Shown here: positions 30,509-43,800 of the stretch, in pieces
Layout: each line of letters starts with the position of its first letter
How positions within the stretch are numbered: position 1 is the stretch's first letter
Source: Branchiostoma belcheri
Lineage: Eukaryota; Chordata; Leptocardii; Amphioxiformes; Branchiostomatidae
DNA: 64,000 bases
Assembly: GCF_001625305.1 (NCBI RefSeq)
Contig: NW_017804131.1
Location: 2,398,321-2,462,320, forward strand
Direction of reading: 5' to 3'
Notes under the pieces: model-generated
What the model was told of the DNA's origin: nothing
Databases searched by the model: none
Seen by the model: only the letters and a program-made list of their open reading frames with translations
Program-made: the position numbers and the translations under genes

Positions 30509-33500
30509 ATGCATCGCCAGGAAGATATCCGGGCCTTCCGACGGCCTTCTGACTCTGACGATAGCGGGATCTCAGGTGAAGGTGAAAAAAAAAAAACTTT
30601 TTTGGGCCTTTAAAATGTATCCGTTGAAAAGCTTTCTTTTGATGTGATTCCGGAGCTGATTTCTATGATAGTTCTAACATTTTTCAGCTCTCCGAGACAG
30701 CGATTTTGGGTATCTTCAATGGCTAGATCATTTGTGGCAGAATATCTACAGCGCGACCTGAAACAAGATTTCCAAATTTGCTTGAAAATAACGAACTGTT
30801 TTTTTTTCTGCAGACACCAAAATAACCCGCCGCCGACACTCTGCTGCGCATGTAAAAGCCGCGCTGCTCCCCGAGGCCGCCTTCCAGAAGCTTCAAGTGC
30901 GAAGATATTCTCTTGAGGAAACCGAAATAAAGGAAGTTTCGCGTCGTCGACACTCTTCGACGCATTCTCAAGGCACGCCGATTCCTGACATTCTTTCGGA
31001 AAAGCCTCAAGTTCGACGACTCTCTCTGGGAACTGACGGACAGAAGCCGGTAAGTCCCAGATTGTTTCTGTTATCGTCCGTCCATAAAGGGAGCACTTTC
31101 TTCTGTCAAACATCTGTCAAAGTTATTTGTTGCACTGAATGTGTTGAAAACTCTTCATGCTATTCACTGTCGTCGTAAATCACTCCAAGTGTTATAAATT
31201 GGAGAGCAAAGTATATGTATTTGAACTTTCAACTTGAATTTTTCTTACCGTAGAAAATGATATATATATATCAGCAATGGTTTCATTTTATGAAATCAGT
31301 AGTCGTTGAAAATAGCTACGAAAAGTATGGGCATCTTTTGTCGTGTGAGAAAAGTTGTGGTTTTGGACATTCCGTCTCAGGAAGCGTCTTTCACGGCCAA
31401 GTCTGTGAGCGCACCGCCAAACCCCGCTCTTTGTCCCGTTTTGAATTTGCCGGCGCGCGGTTGAAGTTAGCCGTGGCGGACATGCGAAAAAAACGCCACG
31501 GGAGACCAAAGTCTGTTGTGTAATCTGAAGGGTTCTGTTGTGTTTGCCGCCTTGCCATGGCGGAATGTTTTCACGCGCTAATGTCACATAAAGACTTGTT
31601 TCGCCCAACATACCGCCGCCGTGCCCGCTTCACGGGAAGGTAGGCCTGCTAGGGGCGGGGGCAACTTGACGTAACTGACGTGTGGAGTTACCATGGCAAC
31701 GAGCTTAGTTAAGGTGTCTTTTGGCCGCTGGATTTAAGACTGATTTCTAAAATAAACCGCGCTAACCGCGACGTAATGCCACCATCCCACCTGTTACTCT
31801 CCTTCACAAATCCTCCTTATTTGCCTGCCTTAAACCAACACTCCAATCAGTGAGCAAACAACTAATCCATTAATAAGGGTAATCGAAGCCATTTAAGGGG
31901 TTTTGTCGTCACACCACGTGACAGCTTTTCACTCGGCGGAGGAGGTGGTTGTTTCCATTGTGCCCACACCGTCCTATTGCCTGCTGTGCTTGAGTAACTA
32001 TGTACACTTGTCAGTGTGCGCGCAGGCCATAGTGACGAACCAAAGAGGCCGCGCCAGCCAATGCGCTGACGACAGCCGCTCTTGAGGCGGGTTTTGTCAG
32101 GCATGCCCCGTGTATCCGCCATTATTCTAGACACGCTGTACGTGCTTTTTACGTGGGACAGGAAATGGCGAAAGATACAAGTACTCTAGATAGATGACGA
32201 CGATCTACACCGATTACTAAGTGTAGTTCAGAGTGGTGAGATTTTTCCTTAAACACAGCATATCTTTCGACTTTTATCACAGGAAATGTATACCATCAAG
32301 GATATCAACATCACTATCGGGGATGAGAAGTTCAAGATCAACACCGAAGATCTCACCTCGAAAGAGCAGAAAGATTTCGAGATCTCGACCAAGATGAACC
32401 TGGCCAAGGTAGGCTCGGCTCCGAGCCTCCAGGACTCCCGCGTACACAGTATGAGGGACTCCGGTATCGACATCCGAGCGGAGTCGGAGGACAGTGTTCC
32501 CAACAGCGGCGACGAGAATAAGATGGAGATCGAAGTGGGGAAAATCAAGCACGAGATCGTACCTATAACGTCACCGGAGGAGGGACTGAGCGGTCCCCTG
32601 GCACCGACCCACAAGGATAACATCACCATCCCGATCGAGATACGGGTGCCAGCGAACGACGGGCGGCAGAGCAAGTCTGCCCCGGCCGCTCAGGACGATC
32701 CCGCCTTCCCGGGGAACACCTCCCCGCGGAGCCGAATCCCCGTGCCCGTACAGACCGCTGACATCAGCCGGGAGAACCGGGCAGACGTGCTGAACCGGGC
32801 AGAACGCCTGCTGAGGGCTCAAGAGACCATGGATCCTACACAGAACAAACAACATGCAAGTTTACCCAAGGTAAGAAACCATTTGTTTTGGAAGATGACT
32901 TTTATCAGACCAAAAACATTAATTTTGTTTCAAAATGTAACATGCAGAGTGCCTTCTTACTCTAAATCACTTTGTAGTAGTGTGCTGCGTATTTCCTACT
33001 TTTGGTTATGAAGTTAACGCTATTTTTGAATGTGTGTCGCATGAATAAATATTGTGCCCAAGTAGTTGTGTTTCGCACCTAGACGGCTTTGTGCGACACA
33101 ATAGCGCAATGACATGTGTCCTTATTTACCAGATATGGCCCATACATAATACATGTGCGCGATCATATATAAATACAGTCAAGTAGACAACAGGTGGTTC
33201 ATATATGTCGAGATAACATCATGACCAATTGTAGTTTGATGAGGTTCATTGTTTGCTTCCCACGTCATGGATGGTATGTGGGGAGGGAGGATGTTGGTCT
33301 TGTGAGGTTGTTTGGTGACAAAACATTACAATGGTGTGTTTTCATGTGCTTCTACGTCGACCCAAGGATGTTATATTAGCTATTTCGAGGTCCTTGGTTG
33401 GACAATGCATTAATCTGCATTTTTGTCATCTTGTGGTCGTACACAAAGGGTTTATACCGTGTTCATAGAATGAACAGTTAGGCGTCCCGTACGTCAATTG

Positions 33501-36500
33501 AACTGTCAACGCTCACCTTAAATTGACCGAGGAGTGAACTGTGTTGCTTTTACATATTTGACTTGTTACTTAACGCTCTGTGTGGCACCTGTGCCACCCA
33601 GGTATGTCTGTAACGGCTGTCAGTAAAGTCTTGTACCTTGGCGACTATCTCAGACCTTTTGACTACAACGTTATCGCTTGAATACGTTTTCGGGGAACCT
33701 AGGAGGTCCTTTCCGTACGTTAGGAAAAGGATGTTTCTCCAATGAAGCATGTTGTGTGTGTTTAAGAGGTACTCACTTCGTTCTCACTGTGTACCGAGTG
33801 TTTACACTATATAACGGGTGGACAGTCACTGTGTACGTATTAATTAACCCGTCACAATTACTTTACATGGCCTGTTTAAGTGGTCTTATGTTATACGGAG
33901 GTTTTCTGGTATGGGTTGGCGTTGGGTCTCACACATTCCGGATGGCCTGCTTAACTTTGCTCCGTAAATGCAATTTAATGAATAGGTAACCAAGCGATTG
34001 GACTGAGAGATAGGTATGAGATAAGAAAATTTGATTAAAGTTAAAACCTTAATGTTGTTATAATTCATAAGGTCGACTGGAATATTTTTCTTGCTGCTTA
34101 AATGACCACAACCAAACACTTTCTTAATCTGCAAACTTCCCGAAGTGTACAGTGGAATCATCATTACTAGAACTGTCGGGATTACAAACGATCTTAGTCA
34201 AAATGGCGGAAGACAAATGCGTGGAACAGGCCAAAGGTCCCCGTTAATTATGTGACAAGAGGACTGTATGAACCGGTTCTTTGCTTCACAGCTGCACTTA
34301 ACAGGCGGTAGCTAGGCGGCCAGCCCCGGGAGAAACTATGCCATCCATCCGGCACTACAGCGACCAGAACATTAGCTGTAGAGTCTGCACATTGACATCA
34401 AACAAAGACGATAACATCTGGAGATAATTGTAAAATTACCCCTTCACTTAGCTATTAAACGTTTTGAAAACCAGGTGTACGATGCTATGAATAAACGTGT
34501 CTATATTTGCTACATTCTATATCTAAAGAATATAGAAGCTAACGTTCATCACTGAATCACCACTGTAGATGTTATATATAACATTACACAACACTACCAA
34601 TGACCGGTGAAGTAAGCATTGGTAGAGTTTCAGTGACGGGCAAATTTCCTTTATGAGTATGAGTAGTACTTTGCTGACTAAACTGATAATTTTTCTTCTG
34701 CACACACATTTTGTGGCACATTTTAAGCTTGAGGTACGTGCAGACCAAAGTGGCCCCCCGAAACCTAATCTTGAAGGTCATGTACGTAAGTAACGCCAAC
34801 AATCAAAGTCAAAAATGCAGGCGGCCTATTGTCGCTTATCGTTCTAAACAAACACCAACATACATGTAACTAATTTAGTCTGTGTGCGGGCCTAGCGCCT
34901 CAGTTCGTCATACGGTGGTCTTTATCGGGTTAGTAGGGGGCATTTCAAAACATTGAACATTCAAAAATTATTTTTGCAAGAATAGATAACCGAAAATGAA
35001 GCTTCTTGAAGTAGCCAGAGTGGAAATGATACAAACATATGTATATATGTGATGAGAGGCCTACTCCAAGTATAGCCAGTTGGTTCTGTTCTTAAAATCC
35101 ATCTCAAAATTTGACAACTCGCGATGCCAGTAGAGATCAACTTCCGTCAATAGAAAAATATCACATAATCTACCTGGTTATTACAAGAGCACAGTCGCTC
35201 TCCTAACGTTCTACATGCCATGCGCAAAGTCACGCGTATGCTTGACGTTCCAGAAGATTCTCGCACATGCGCAGACGCCTGTCGGGAACTTACATAACGT
35301 CATGTGCATCCACTTCAGATGTACCCAACACGTCATGTAACCAATGAAACGTCAGAAAATGCTTACTCTTTGTCTGGACTTGACACTGGAAACCATTGTA
35401 TAACCATTTCTATTGCTTCCCCTTCAACTCATATGTACTTCACAGCTTCTGAGAATTCACCATACATAGAAAATGAGGGAAATGGCTCCCACTGTTCAGT
35501 CAGTCAAAGGATTCAAGGTTAAGCACCATCCTCATGACTACATGGTGTTTTGCACGTATTATGCCCAATCCATGTTTTTTATGAACAAAGTCTGAAGAAA
35601 TTATTGATGAAGATGAGGAAAAGAACGCTAATAGTTGACACCTCATGATCTCCCATGTTCACCATCAATGTGCCGTAACGGAAAATAACGTAACTTTGCA
35701 TATTAACATTTCTTCTAAACATCAAATGACATAATCTACGTCATATATTGAAATTGATAGTTTTACTCAAGTACCACTGATTTCTGTACGTCAAAAGAAA
35801 ATGTATGCGTCAGTCAATGCCATATCGCTTTGTTGAGGGCGAAGTGCGTACTTGGCCACAAAACACATCAGTAGTGGGAATGAGTATGAGGAATTATAGC
35901 CGTTCCAAAACACGCTCATTAACCGTGGAACCATGAACACGATGCACCGCGCTAAATGCACTGTACTGTGGATGTCGTTGGAAGACCGTTACTTTCCCAA
36001 GGTAAAGAATCTTTCCATGCTATGCAATTTTAGGTTGATACCGACCAGAGTATATATGCTCACTTTCATGAAACAAGTACCTTGATCATTACAGGGATGC
36101 CTTTCTGGGCCTTATCAACATAATATGCCAAGAGAACCAAAAAAATGAAGAGGTCAAAAACTTCAAAAGACCCTTCTTTTTTCTTTCCTTTTTTTCTCGA
36201 AACAACGACGATCTTTCTTTTCTCAATATTGTAATTTCTATATAATGATGCAACGATATGCATGCGCACTTTCAGTTGTATCGAACGAGAATGAAGGGAA
36301 GTCCACTATGTTTCGAATGTGTACGTTATGCATATAGATATAAAAGTATGGGGTTTTAGTACAAGAAAGACCACTTGCTGAATTAGAGGATTTCGTGCAA
36401 TTGTTGGAAAGGAAATGCCTACTTAAGGAAAAGCCTGCGCCATTCAGAACTGTATTTGTTTGTTACATGAAGACCAAGTGCGTACTTCATTCAAGGCCAT

Positions 36501-39500
36501 GGATTAGTGACGCATGCGCCTTCCGCACACTGTAGCACGTATAGAAAATCACAATGGCCGTCAGAAGTATGAACATAAATAAAATAAAGTTCACAGGAAA
36601 TATTCTTCCAAACTGAATTATAGATTTGCTACTTGATATAAAATGTAGCCGGATACGGAAAGGATGATTTCATTCATGATGTATCTTGCCGTGAAATCAT
36701 TTTTTGGCAGAGTCAGTTTCAAGAAATAAGCATCAGTCAAAACACTTCCATTTCATGAACTAGCCATTTCCTGTGAGTGACAACGAGTTTATTTTTTTAT
36801 GAAGTGTTTGTCGGATCGGTAGTGGGATGAATCATCATCATCAAGGCAGACTCTGTCCACTTGACATAATCCCAGACACGGTACGTGACATTCTGTTGAA
36901 CAGGATACTCCGCCTTATGTAACAAAAACGGGAATAAACTCAAGTGGATTCTGCCCAGGCGTCGACGAGGATTTGAAGGATTGAGCCATTATTGTTTGCA
37001 GAGAAGCCACTCTGGATGGAGCAGGATACACACAGGGGGGTTCGGGTTGAGAGCATGTTGAGAGGGAGCACCTGTCACGGTAAGGGTCAATCTGATCCGA
37101 CTGGGCCAGATGCAGGGCATTCTGGGGATGGATTCGAGCATTGGTATACTACTTTCAACTTGGTGCAAGTTCATGTTTTTTCACGGTAGAGGGCGTTGTG
37201 TGTAGGATTACGAAATACTAATTTGAGGATTAAATACTTTTCTTTTAAAATTGGACTTTTGAGTTACACTAGCGTTTGCAAAATGTAGACTAAGTTTGAC
37301 AATTTCAATAAAAAATGAACTTTTTGCTTCAGCTGGACACTTCCTTCGAATTCTACATTTCTCATCTGACACCGTCTTAAGTGGCTCTTCTTTAGTCACC
37401 TATCTTTATGCATCCCAGCGATCTATGTGTCCATGAGAAAGTCAAAGTCCCTGTGGTGCAGTGGCAGGCACGCGCAGTAGCGGAGGTTTACACAACTTGT
37501 TTCCATATATCAGGAGGAGGTCATGACTGGAATGGGAATTCTGAGACTTTTTCATCTCCGTGACTTGTCAGGCACCCCCCGGACACGCGGTTTTGTTTGC
37601 TATCATCACACATTAAATGTGTCGTATGTCATCTTCCTGTGACAGGATATTCCTCCACAACCTACTCCCAACAACAATACATGGCCTTGTGCTTACCTCC
37701 ATACCTGTACGCTTTAATATTCCTCCACAGAACATTGGTTGAGATCTGTATATTGTCGCGAGTGTTCTGTGTCGTTTCTATCTTCTAGAAATTCCACTCC
37801 CCGCATTTGTAAGCTGGCTGGTGGCCTGGTGAGCTTATAAAGGAGAGGGTCTCTCTTTACTCTAATCCGTCTATTTAAGCAGCACGCAACTACGACTTGT
37901 TTTCTTTGGACCGTGAGGGGGATTTTGCCTTGTTGGTAAAGCTTCTTTTGAACCCTACACGTCCTTTGTGTACGTGTATTTCGTCTTTTATGGGTCTTGA
38001 GCCGGAGATAAAGCAATACATGAAATGGGGAGATAATGAAGGGATCCTAGTGCCAGGATGGATCTTTTGAAATTTTGGAAAACCGCCTGGAAAGTTCTTC
38101 TACACTGCAGAGCCATGTGGACTCTGAGTTTCTTCAAAGTGTCATAACTTATAAATCTTAAAATTAAGTCAAGATTGGGAAGTTGACGTTGTTTAACGAG
38201 TCTTTTATTATAAATATCATTCTTGTTATGATATTATCATGTATCACACTGAGAGTGTCATACTAACTGCTCTAAAAGAGAGCCTGTACTTCTTATCCTT
38301 TTCACAAATGGCTGATACATGTATGTGATAAATTCTGTGCCCCAATTACAACATGAAATGATGACCTTTGCAACAGCTCGGCCGGGATTATATCAGTTAT
38401 ATGTTTGAACACGCCCGACTTTCGGTGGATGTGTACATTGTCGCCTGAAAGCGGCCTCTGTTTGCCAGTAACTATTTAAACACGGACCATTTGTCTCCTA
38501 ACAACGCCCGGATCCCTTTGTGCCGCGATACTGCACGTAACGTGTGGGTCAAACTCTGACAAGATTCCCCGGCACGTATGATGGTGGGAGGGCGCTGCTG
38601 TAAATGAAAGTCGTTTCAGACGACGTTTTAGTCGTGATGGCCCCGCCATTCCTGCTCCTGGAGAATGGGTGAGCGTCGCGGGAAGGTGCAGAAGGGGGTG
38701 CGGTTCTTCATCCCCTCTGACCTCCCCGGGGGAGAACCGAAGGGGAAGGTGAGGAAAGGGAGGCCCCTGGGACCACGTAATGCCAAACCGTTCACTGAAA
38801 CAGTTTATGGCAAGAATATTTTCCCTCGCGATGTGCGAAAGAAGCGTTACGCGTTTGTCTTACCCGCCGACTGGCTTTCAAACGATAAAAAGAAGGTAAG
38901 GTTAGTCATAAAAGCAGCGTAACGGTCTTCAGATCTGTCCCTATCTTTGCGTCTTGTAGGGCACCATAGATTCATTCTACCTATGTTCTTGGAAAACATC
39001 CTGTTTACCCTGTGTCTTTTTGTATACAGGCACCTGAGAACAACGTCCTGGACGTCGCACGGATCGAACAGCCTCCATACATCCCTCCAATCCTACCCCC
39101 TTCCAAACCCGCATACCCAGAGAGCCGACAAACAGTCACCACCGCCAACCATCTCTCCGAGAGTGACTTCTCAGACGATGACGATCTCACGACGGCCCGG
39201 AGCGTCTTGGACAGCCGTCAGCCCCTCAGCCAGCCACGCCGGGCCAGGAGGGTGACATTCTACCGCAACGGCGACCCTCACTGGAAGGGCGTCAACTTCG
39301 CCATCAACAACAAGCGGATCCGCAACATGGAAGCGTTGCTGATCCTCCTGAGCGAGAAGATCCCCCTCCCGTACGGTGTCCGCCACGTGTACACCCTGGG
39401 CGGCAAGCGGCTGACGGACCTGAGCGAGCTGGAGCACGGCAAGTCGTACGTGTGCGCCAGCGGGGAGATGGTGAAGGGAGTGGACTACGGCAGGAAGACC

Positions 39501-40787
39501 GAGCGCTACTGGCACAACAGGAAACCCACGGCGGGCAGGCGCCGCGGCGAGAACTACCTCTACAAGGAAGACCCCGTGGACAGGATCTCCATCGACTCCA
39601 GACAGAGCATGATGAGCGACCAGCTGTCTCCGCGGAGCAAGCCCAGGGTCATCACCATCATCTCCAACACGCACAGGGACTCCCGCGGCAAGATCTTACT
39701 CAACCCGAGAACATCCCAGAACTTTGAGGACATTCTCAGAGACATGACGGGAGCCATCAAGATGACCAACCCTCCCATCGAGGCACTCTACACCTTCTCA
39801 ACAGAACAAAAGGTAGGCCCGTTTCGGTACTGACATTTATCCTTACTATCCTCGTTAGTCTTTCTGTCAAAAACTTGCAGTCATTATGGTCGGCGACATC
39901 TAATAAATGTCTTCCTTTCCTGCCTAATTCCTTGGCCAAATTGGCCTCCACTGACATTGTTTGTTACGAAAAGACAGTCTATATTCTTCTACTCTACTCT
40001 TGTCAATATTCTTATTTGTCGTACAATCCCAAGACAAATATGATGAATATTAACTCAATTGTGGATCAAGCGTTCGCAAGGCTCTTTCTACATGGCAACG
40101 ACGAAACTAATTACATAAAACATCAAAGGTTAATAGTTAACGCCCTGCCCTGACATTTTGAATCATAGGTCATAACTCCACTCATAACTGCGCGCTCCAG
40201 AGGCATGTTGTGGAGTACCCAGACTTAAAACTAATAAAACCACGGAATGTGATTGTCGCTGTGTTGTACCGACCCCTAACATTTGTTGACGTAGTCAGCT
40301 ATTACTGCCTTATTCATTACTTGTTAAGACTATGATGTAGCACAGGTTAAACAATCAAAATGACAAGCACACCTGCAGTACTTATAAGAAACAATGATCA
40401 CACTGTACCTCTGTATTTACAAGTTCTCACACTTAACAGTTTCATTTGAATGCATAGCAAATGTTTTTGCTGCTTACACAGGTGCTTAGTAACCACATTC
40501 AGTAAAATATGTCAGGAAACATTGCACATTGGTCACAATTAGATCACTGCTGCTTTACCATTAGATTCTTAACAGCAATACAAACAACTTCTTTACATAT
40601 CTTCACCTTCACCTTGCCCAATTCTCGTCTATGATAGCGTAAGTACACAAGTTAACTAGCAAATGACGTTCCACACATTGTACCTGCAAACGTACGCTGT
40701 GCGTACCATTTCTGTCGTTTTTACAAAATCAAAACGTGTGCGTGGATGCTGACGTTTGATTAAGGTCAATGCTAGTAGTACATGTAA

Positions 40788-40865
<78 letters not shown>

Positions 40866-43800
40866 CAGTAATAGTAATAGTAATAGTAGTAATAGTAGTA
40901 TGAATTCTTCCATCTCGAAAGATAATGGCAGCACGCACTCAGGATTTGGTGTTATGGCCGTCTACAGTGTCTTCCTACAATGCTACAGCTTGTCTTAACG
41001 AGCACTACATCCCACACCAATGAATTGTGACATTAATGTGTGATCTTGTGCTGTGTTCCAGGTTCAGGGGTTCGGCCAGTTGTTCCGTGAGTTCCGTGAT
41101 TGTGACATCTTCATCGCCTGCGGCTCGGAGGCCCTGAGAAGAGGCCCGCCCAGCAGCGAGGGGTACAAGTCTGACACACACGCACACGTGCACCACGAGC
41201 GTCCGGCTATCAAACAGTCCAGGAAGACACAGACACCACAGACACAGCAGATGAACGGTACTACAAGCTCAACATCACACTTCTATTTAACATTTCCTTG
41301 ATTTCAATGTATTTGATAAGTTTAATTGCACGATTCTGGTAGTTTTTTTTTGTTTTGTCTTTCGCCCTTTTCATAAAACATGCAAAGAAAAGGAACAGAC
41401 CAAGTAGTGTCGCGCTCAAGTTAGACGAACCACATGAACTCCACACTACTCAACATCAAGCTTGAACGATTAAAACAAAAGAGGAGCCAATCGAAATAAG
41501 TGAATTCATGGTCAAACAACACTGAAGAGGTGTCAATGATGTGTCCCTCTATCTGTAACAGGTTATGTCAGCCGCTCGGACAGTGGAGAAGACGATCTCC
41601 CATCACCACCCAGCGAGGCCTACAGACCACGCAGGCGCAGTGTGCAGTCCAACGCCACACAAACAGACATCGATGTCGATCCCAAACCACGTAAGCAGTG
41701 ACGTTTTAGAACGGCTCCTTGGGTAGAATTTTCTCGAACTTGTGAACTGAAGGTGTGACCAAACGGCACGTAGCGTCGTTTGGTCACGAACGTGTGCGTC
41801 TAAAAGCACCTTGACAAAGATTAGACACGTTTGTTTGTTTTGTGTTTTCACCTGTACAAGATGTTGACACACCTAGCACGTAATATTTGTAGAGGCTGTG
41901 TCAGCAAAACCTTTTCATGTCAAGTGCGGGAGGATTTGCATATTAAAACTTCCCGTCCGTTTGTAATCTCTAGTGGACGACATCGGCGACAACTCCATGG
42001 ACACGTCAGGTGCACAGGTCAGTGACCCCTACGTGTCGACCCCGATAGCCTCGGAAGACGACGTCGTGCGCATGACCATCCACGGCAGACGGCAGACCTT
42101 CTTCCGCCCCACGAGCTACGACAAGACGTACGTCAACCCCGGCAGCAGACCCAGCAAGAAACTCAAGCTGGAATGGGTGTATCCTTTTTATGATAATATG
42201 TCACAAAAAGAACACTCATCGTGATAACCAACTAGAGGTTTCAACTAGACTGAATAGGGATCAAATTGCCCAGGTTAAGTTTTATCTGCATACTTGGCAA
42301 AATCTAAAATATTGCAAATCAGTTGACGCTAATTTGCACACAAATGTGGAAGCAAAGTATAAGTCAAGATGATGGCAAAGCTTTCATTTCTTGTCGGCGA
42401 AAAAAATCCTCACTTCGTGGAAATTTAAATTTTAGAGCTAGGCTTATTGGAATTGGAATATGTACCAGTATTGTTACAATGCAATAGTTGCCCCTCTCTC
42501 TGTGTCAGCTTTGCGATAAGTTAGTCCTGTAGCCCGTTCTACCTTGACGACCCCACAGGTACGGGTACCGCGGGTACGATGCTCGGGACAACCTGTGCGT
42601 TCTGCCGTCCGGAGAGCTCATGTACTTCGTGGCTACCGTGGTCGTCATGTACAACCCGCGCAAGGAAACACAGAGACACTATCTCGGGCACACGGAAGAC
42701 ATACAATGGTGACTAATATTAGTACTCCTTTGAATTCTATCAGAATTGTTGTTTGTTGTTCTTATGATGATGAAGACACTCAATTGAATTGACTTTTAAT
42801 AAGTTACTAAGTTCAGTCACCAACTGTACTGCCTTTCCTGTTCAAGTCCTAGAATGTATGTAGTCGGATCTGATATCGTATGTCTAAAATTGCCATAACA
42901 AAATTTGAATACGTTTTCCTCATTCTGTTCTCGTCCGAACAGCATGTCCCACCATCCCAGTGAGCAGTATGTCGCCACGGGACAGATGGCCGGGCAGCTT
43001 CCGGATGCACACGTGAGTTTCAATAGGTGTTCTTTAGTTTAGGGAACTACTGTCAGTAGCACAAACGATGCAGAAGCACGTGTGTAGTGATAAAAATTCC
43101 CATACTAAATGTCGTCTTTTAAGGCTTAATAACAACAGATATATGTAGGTTCTGCTATAATATCTCTTGTATTTTTCAATCGCCCAAAACTAACCTTTCA
43201 TGCGTTAAACATCACACAGGCACACATCAGAGTTTGGGATCACGTGTCGCTCAACACTCTGGCCGTGATCGGGCTGGACACCTTCCAGAACGGCATCTGC
43301 TGTCTCGGATTCTCCAAACAGGTCGGTAGCACTGAAAAGAATGTTCACATGGGCCTAAGTACGGAAACTGAGTTCGAGATGCTAATATTCTGATCATGAA
43401 TTAGAAGGCAAAATCATGCCATACCTTTTGAAGAAAGGTACACAAGCACGCTAATTGTAAGAACTCCGGATCCAGTAACAGTTCTTGTTTTATCTGCTCA
43501 GAACCACGGTCAGTACCTGATGGCGGTAGATGAGGGAGACAACCACGTGCTGAGTGTGTGGGACTGGCAGGCAGACAAGATCGTCGCCAAAACGAAGGTG
43601 AGTCAGATCGCTCTTTAACTCCAATACTTTTTATGTACGCGGTACAGTTCCAAATTCTTAACAGATTGAAACAATGACTTAAGCCTAGACTAACAGTCAT
43701 TCACTCAAAGTTTTAAGAAGATAGGCAACTTCACGATGTTGACGATGGAAAGACGACTCTGGAATGTCTTCCACTAGTTCCAGCTCAAACGCAGTCTACA

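Noticed and set aside
30610-31113. 167-aa minus-strand frame
   Set aside because: Antisense of DCX-EMAP exon 2; splice sites and phase support the plus strand.
39171-39674. 167-aa minus-strand frame
   Set aside because: It is the antisense of the GC-rich DCX exon, whose plus-strand product is clearly a doublecortin domain.
40656-40934. Poly-Leu, poly-Thr and poly-Ser open frames
   Set aside because: They are readings of the (AGT)n microsatellite.
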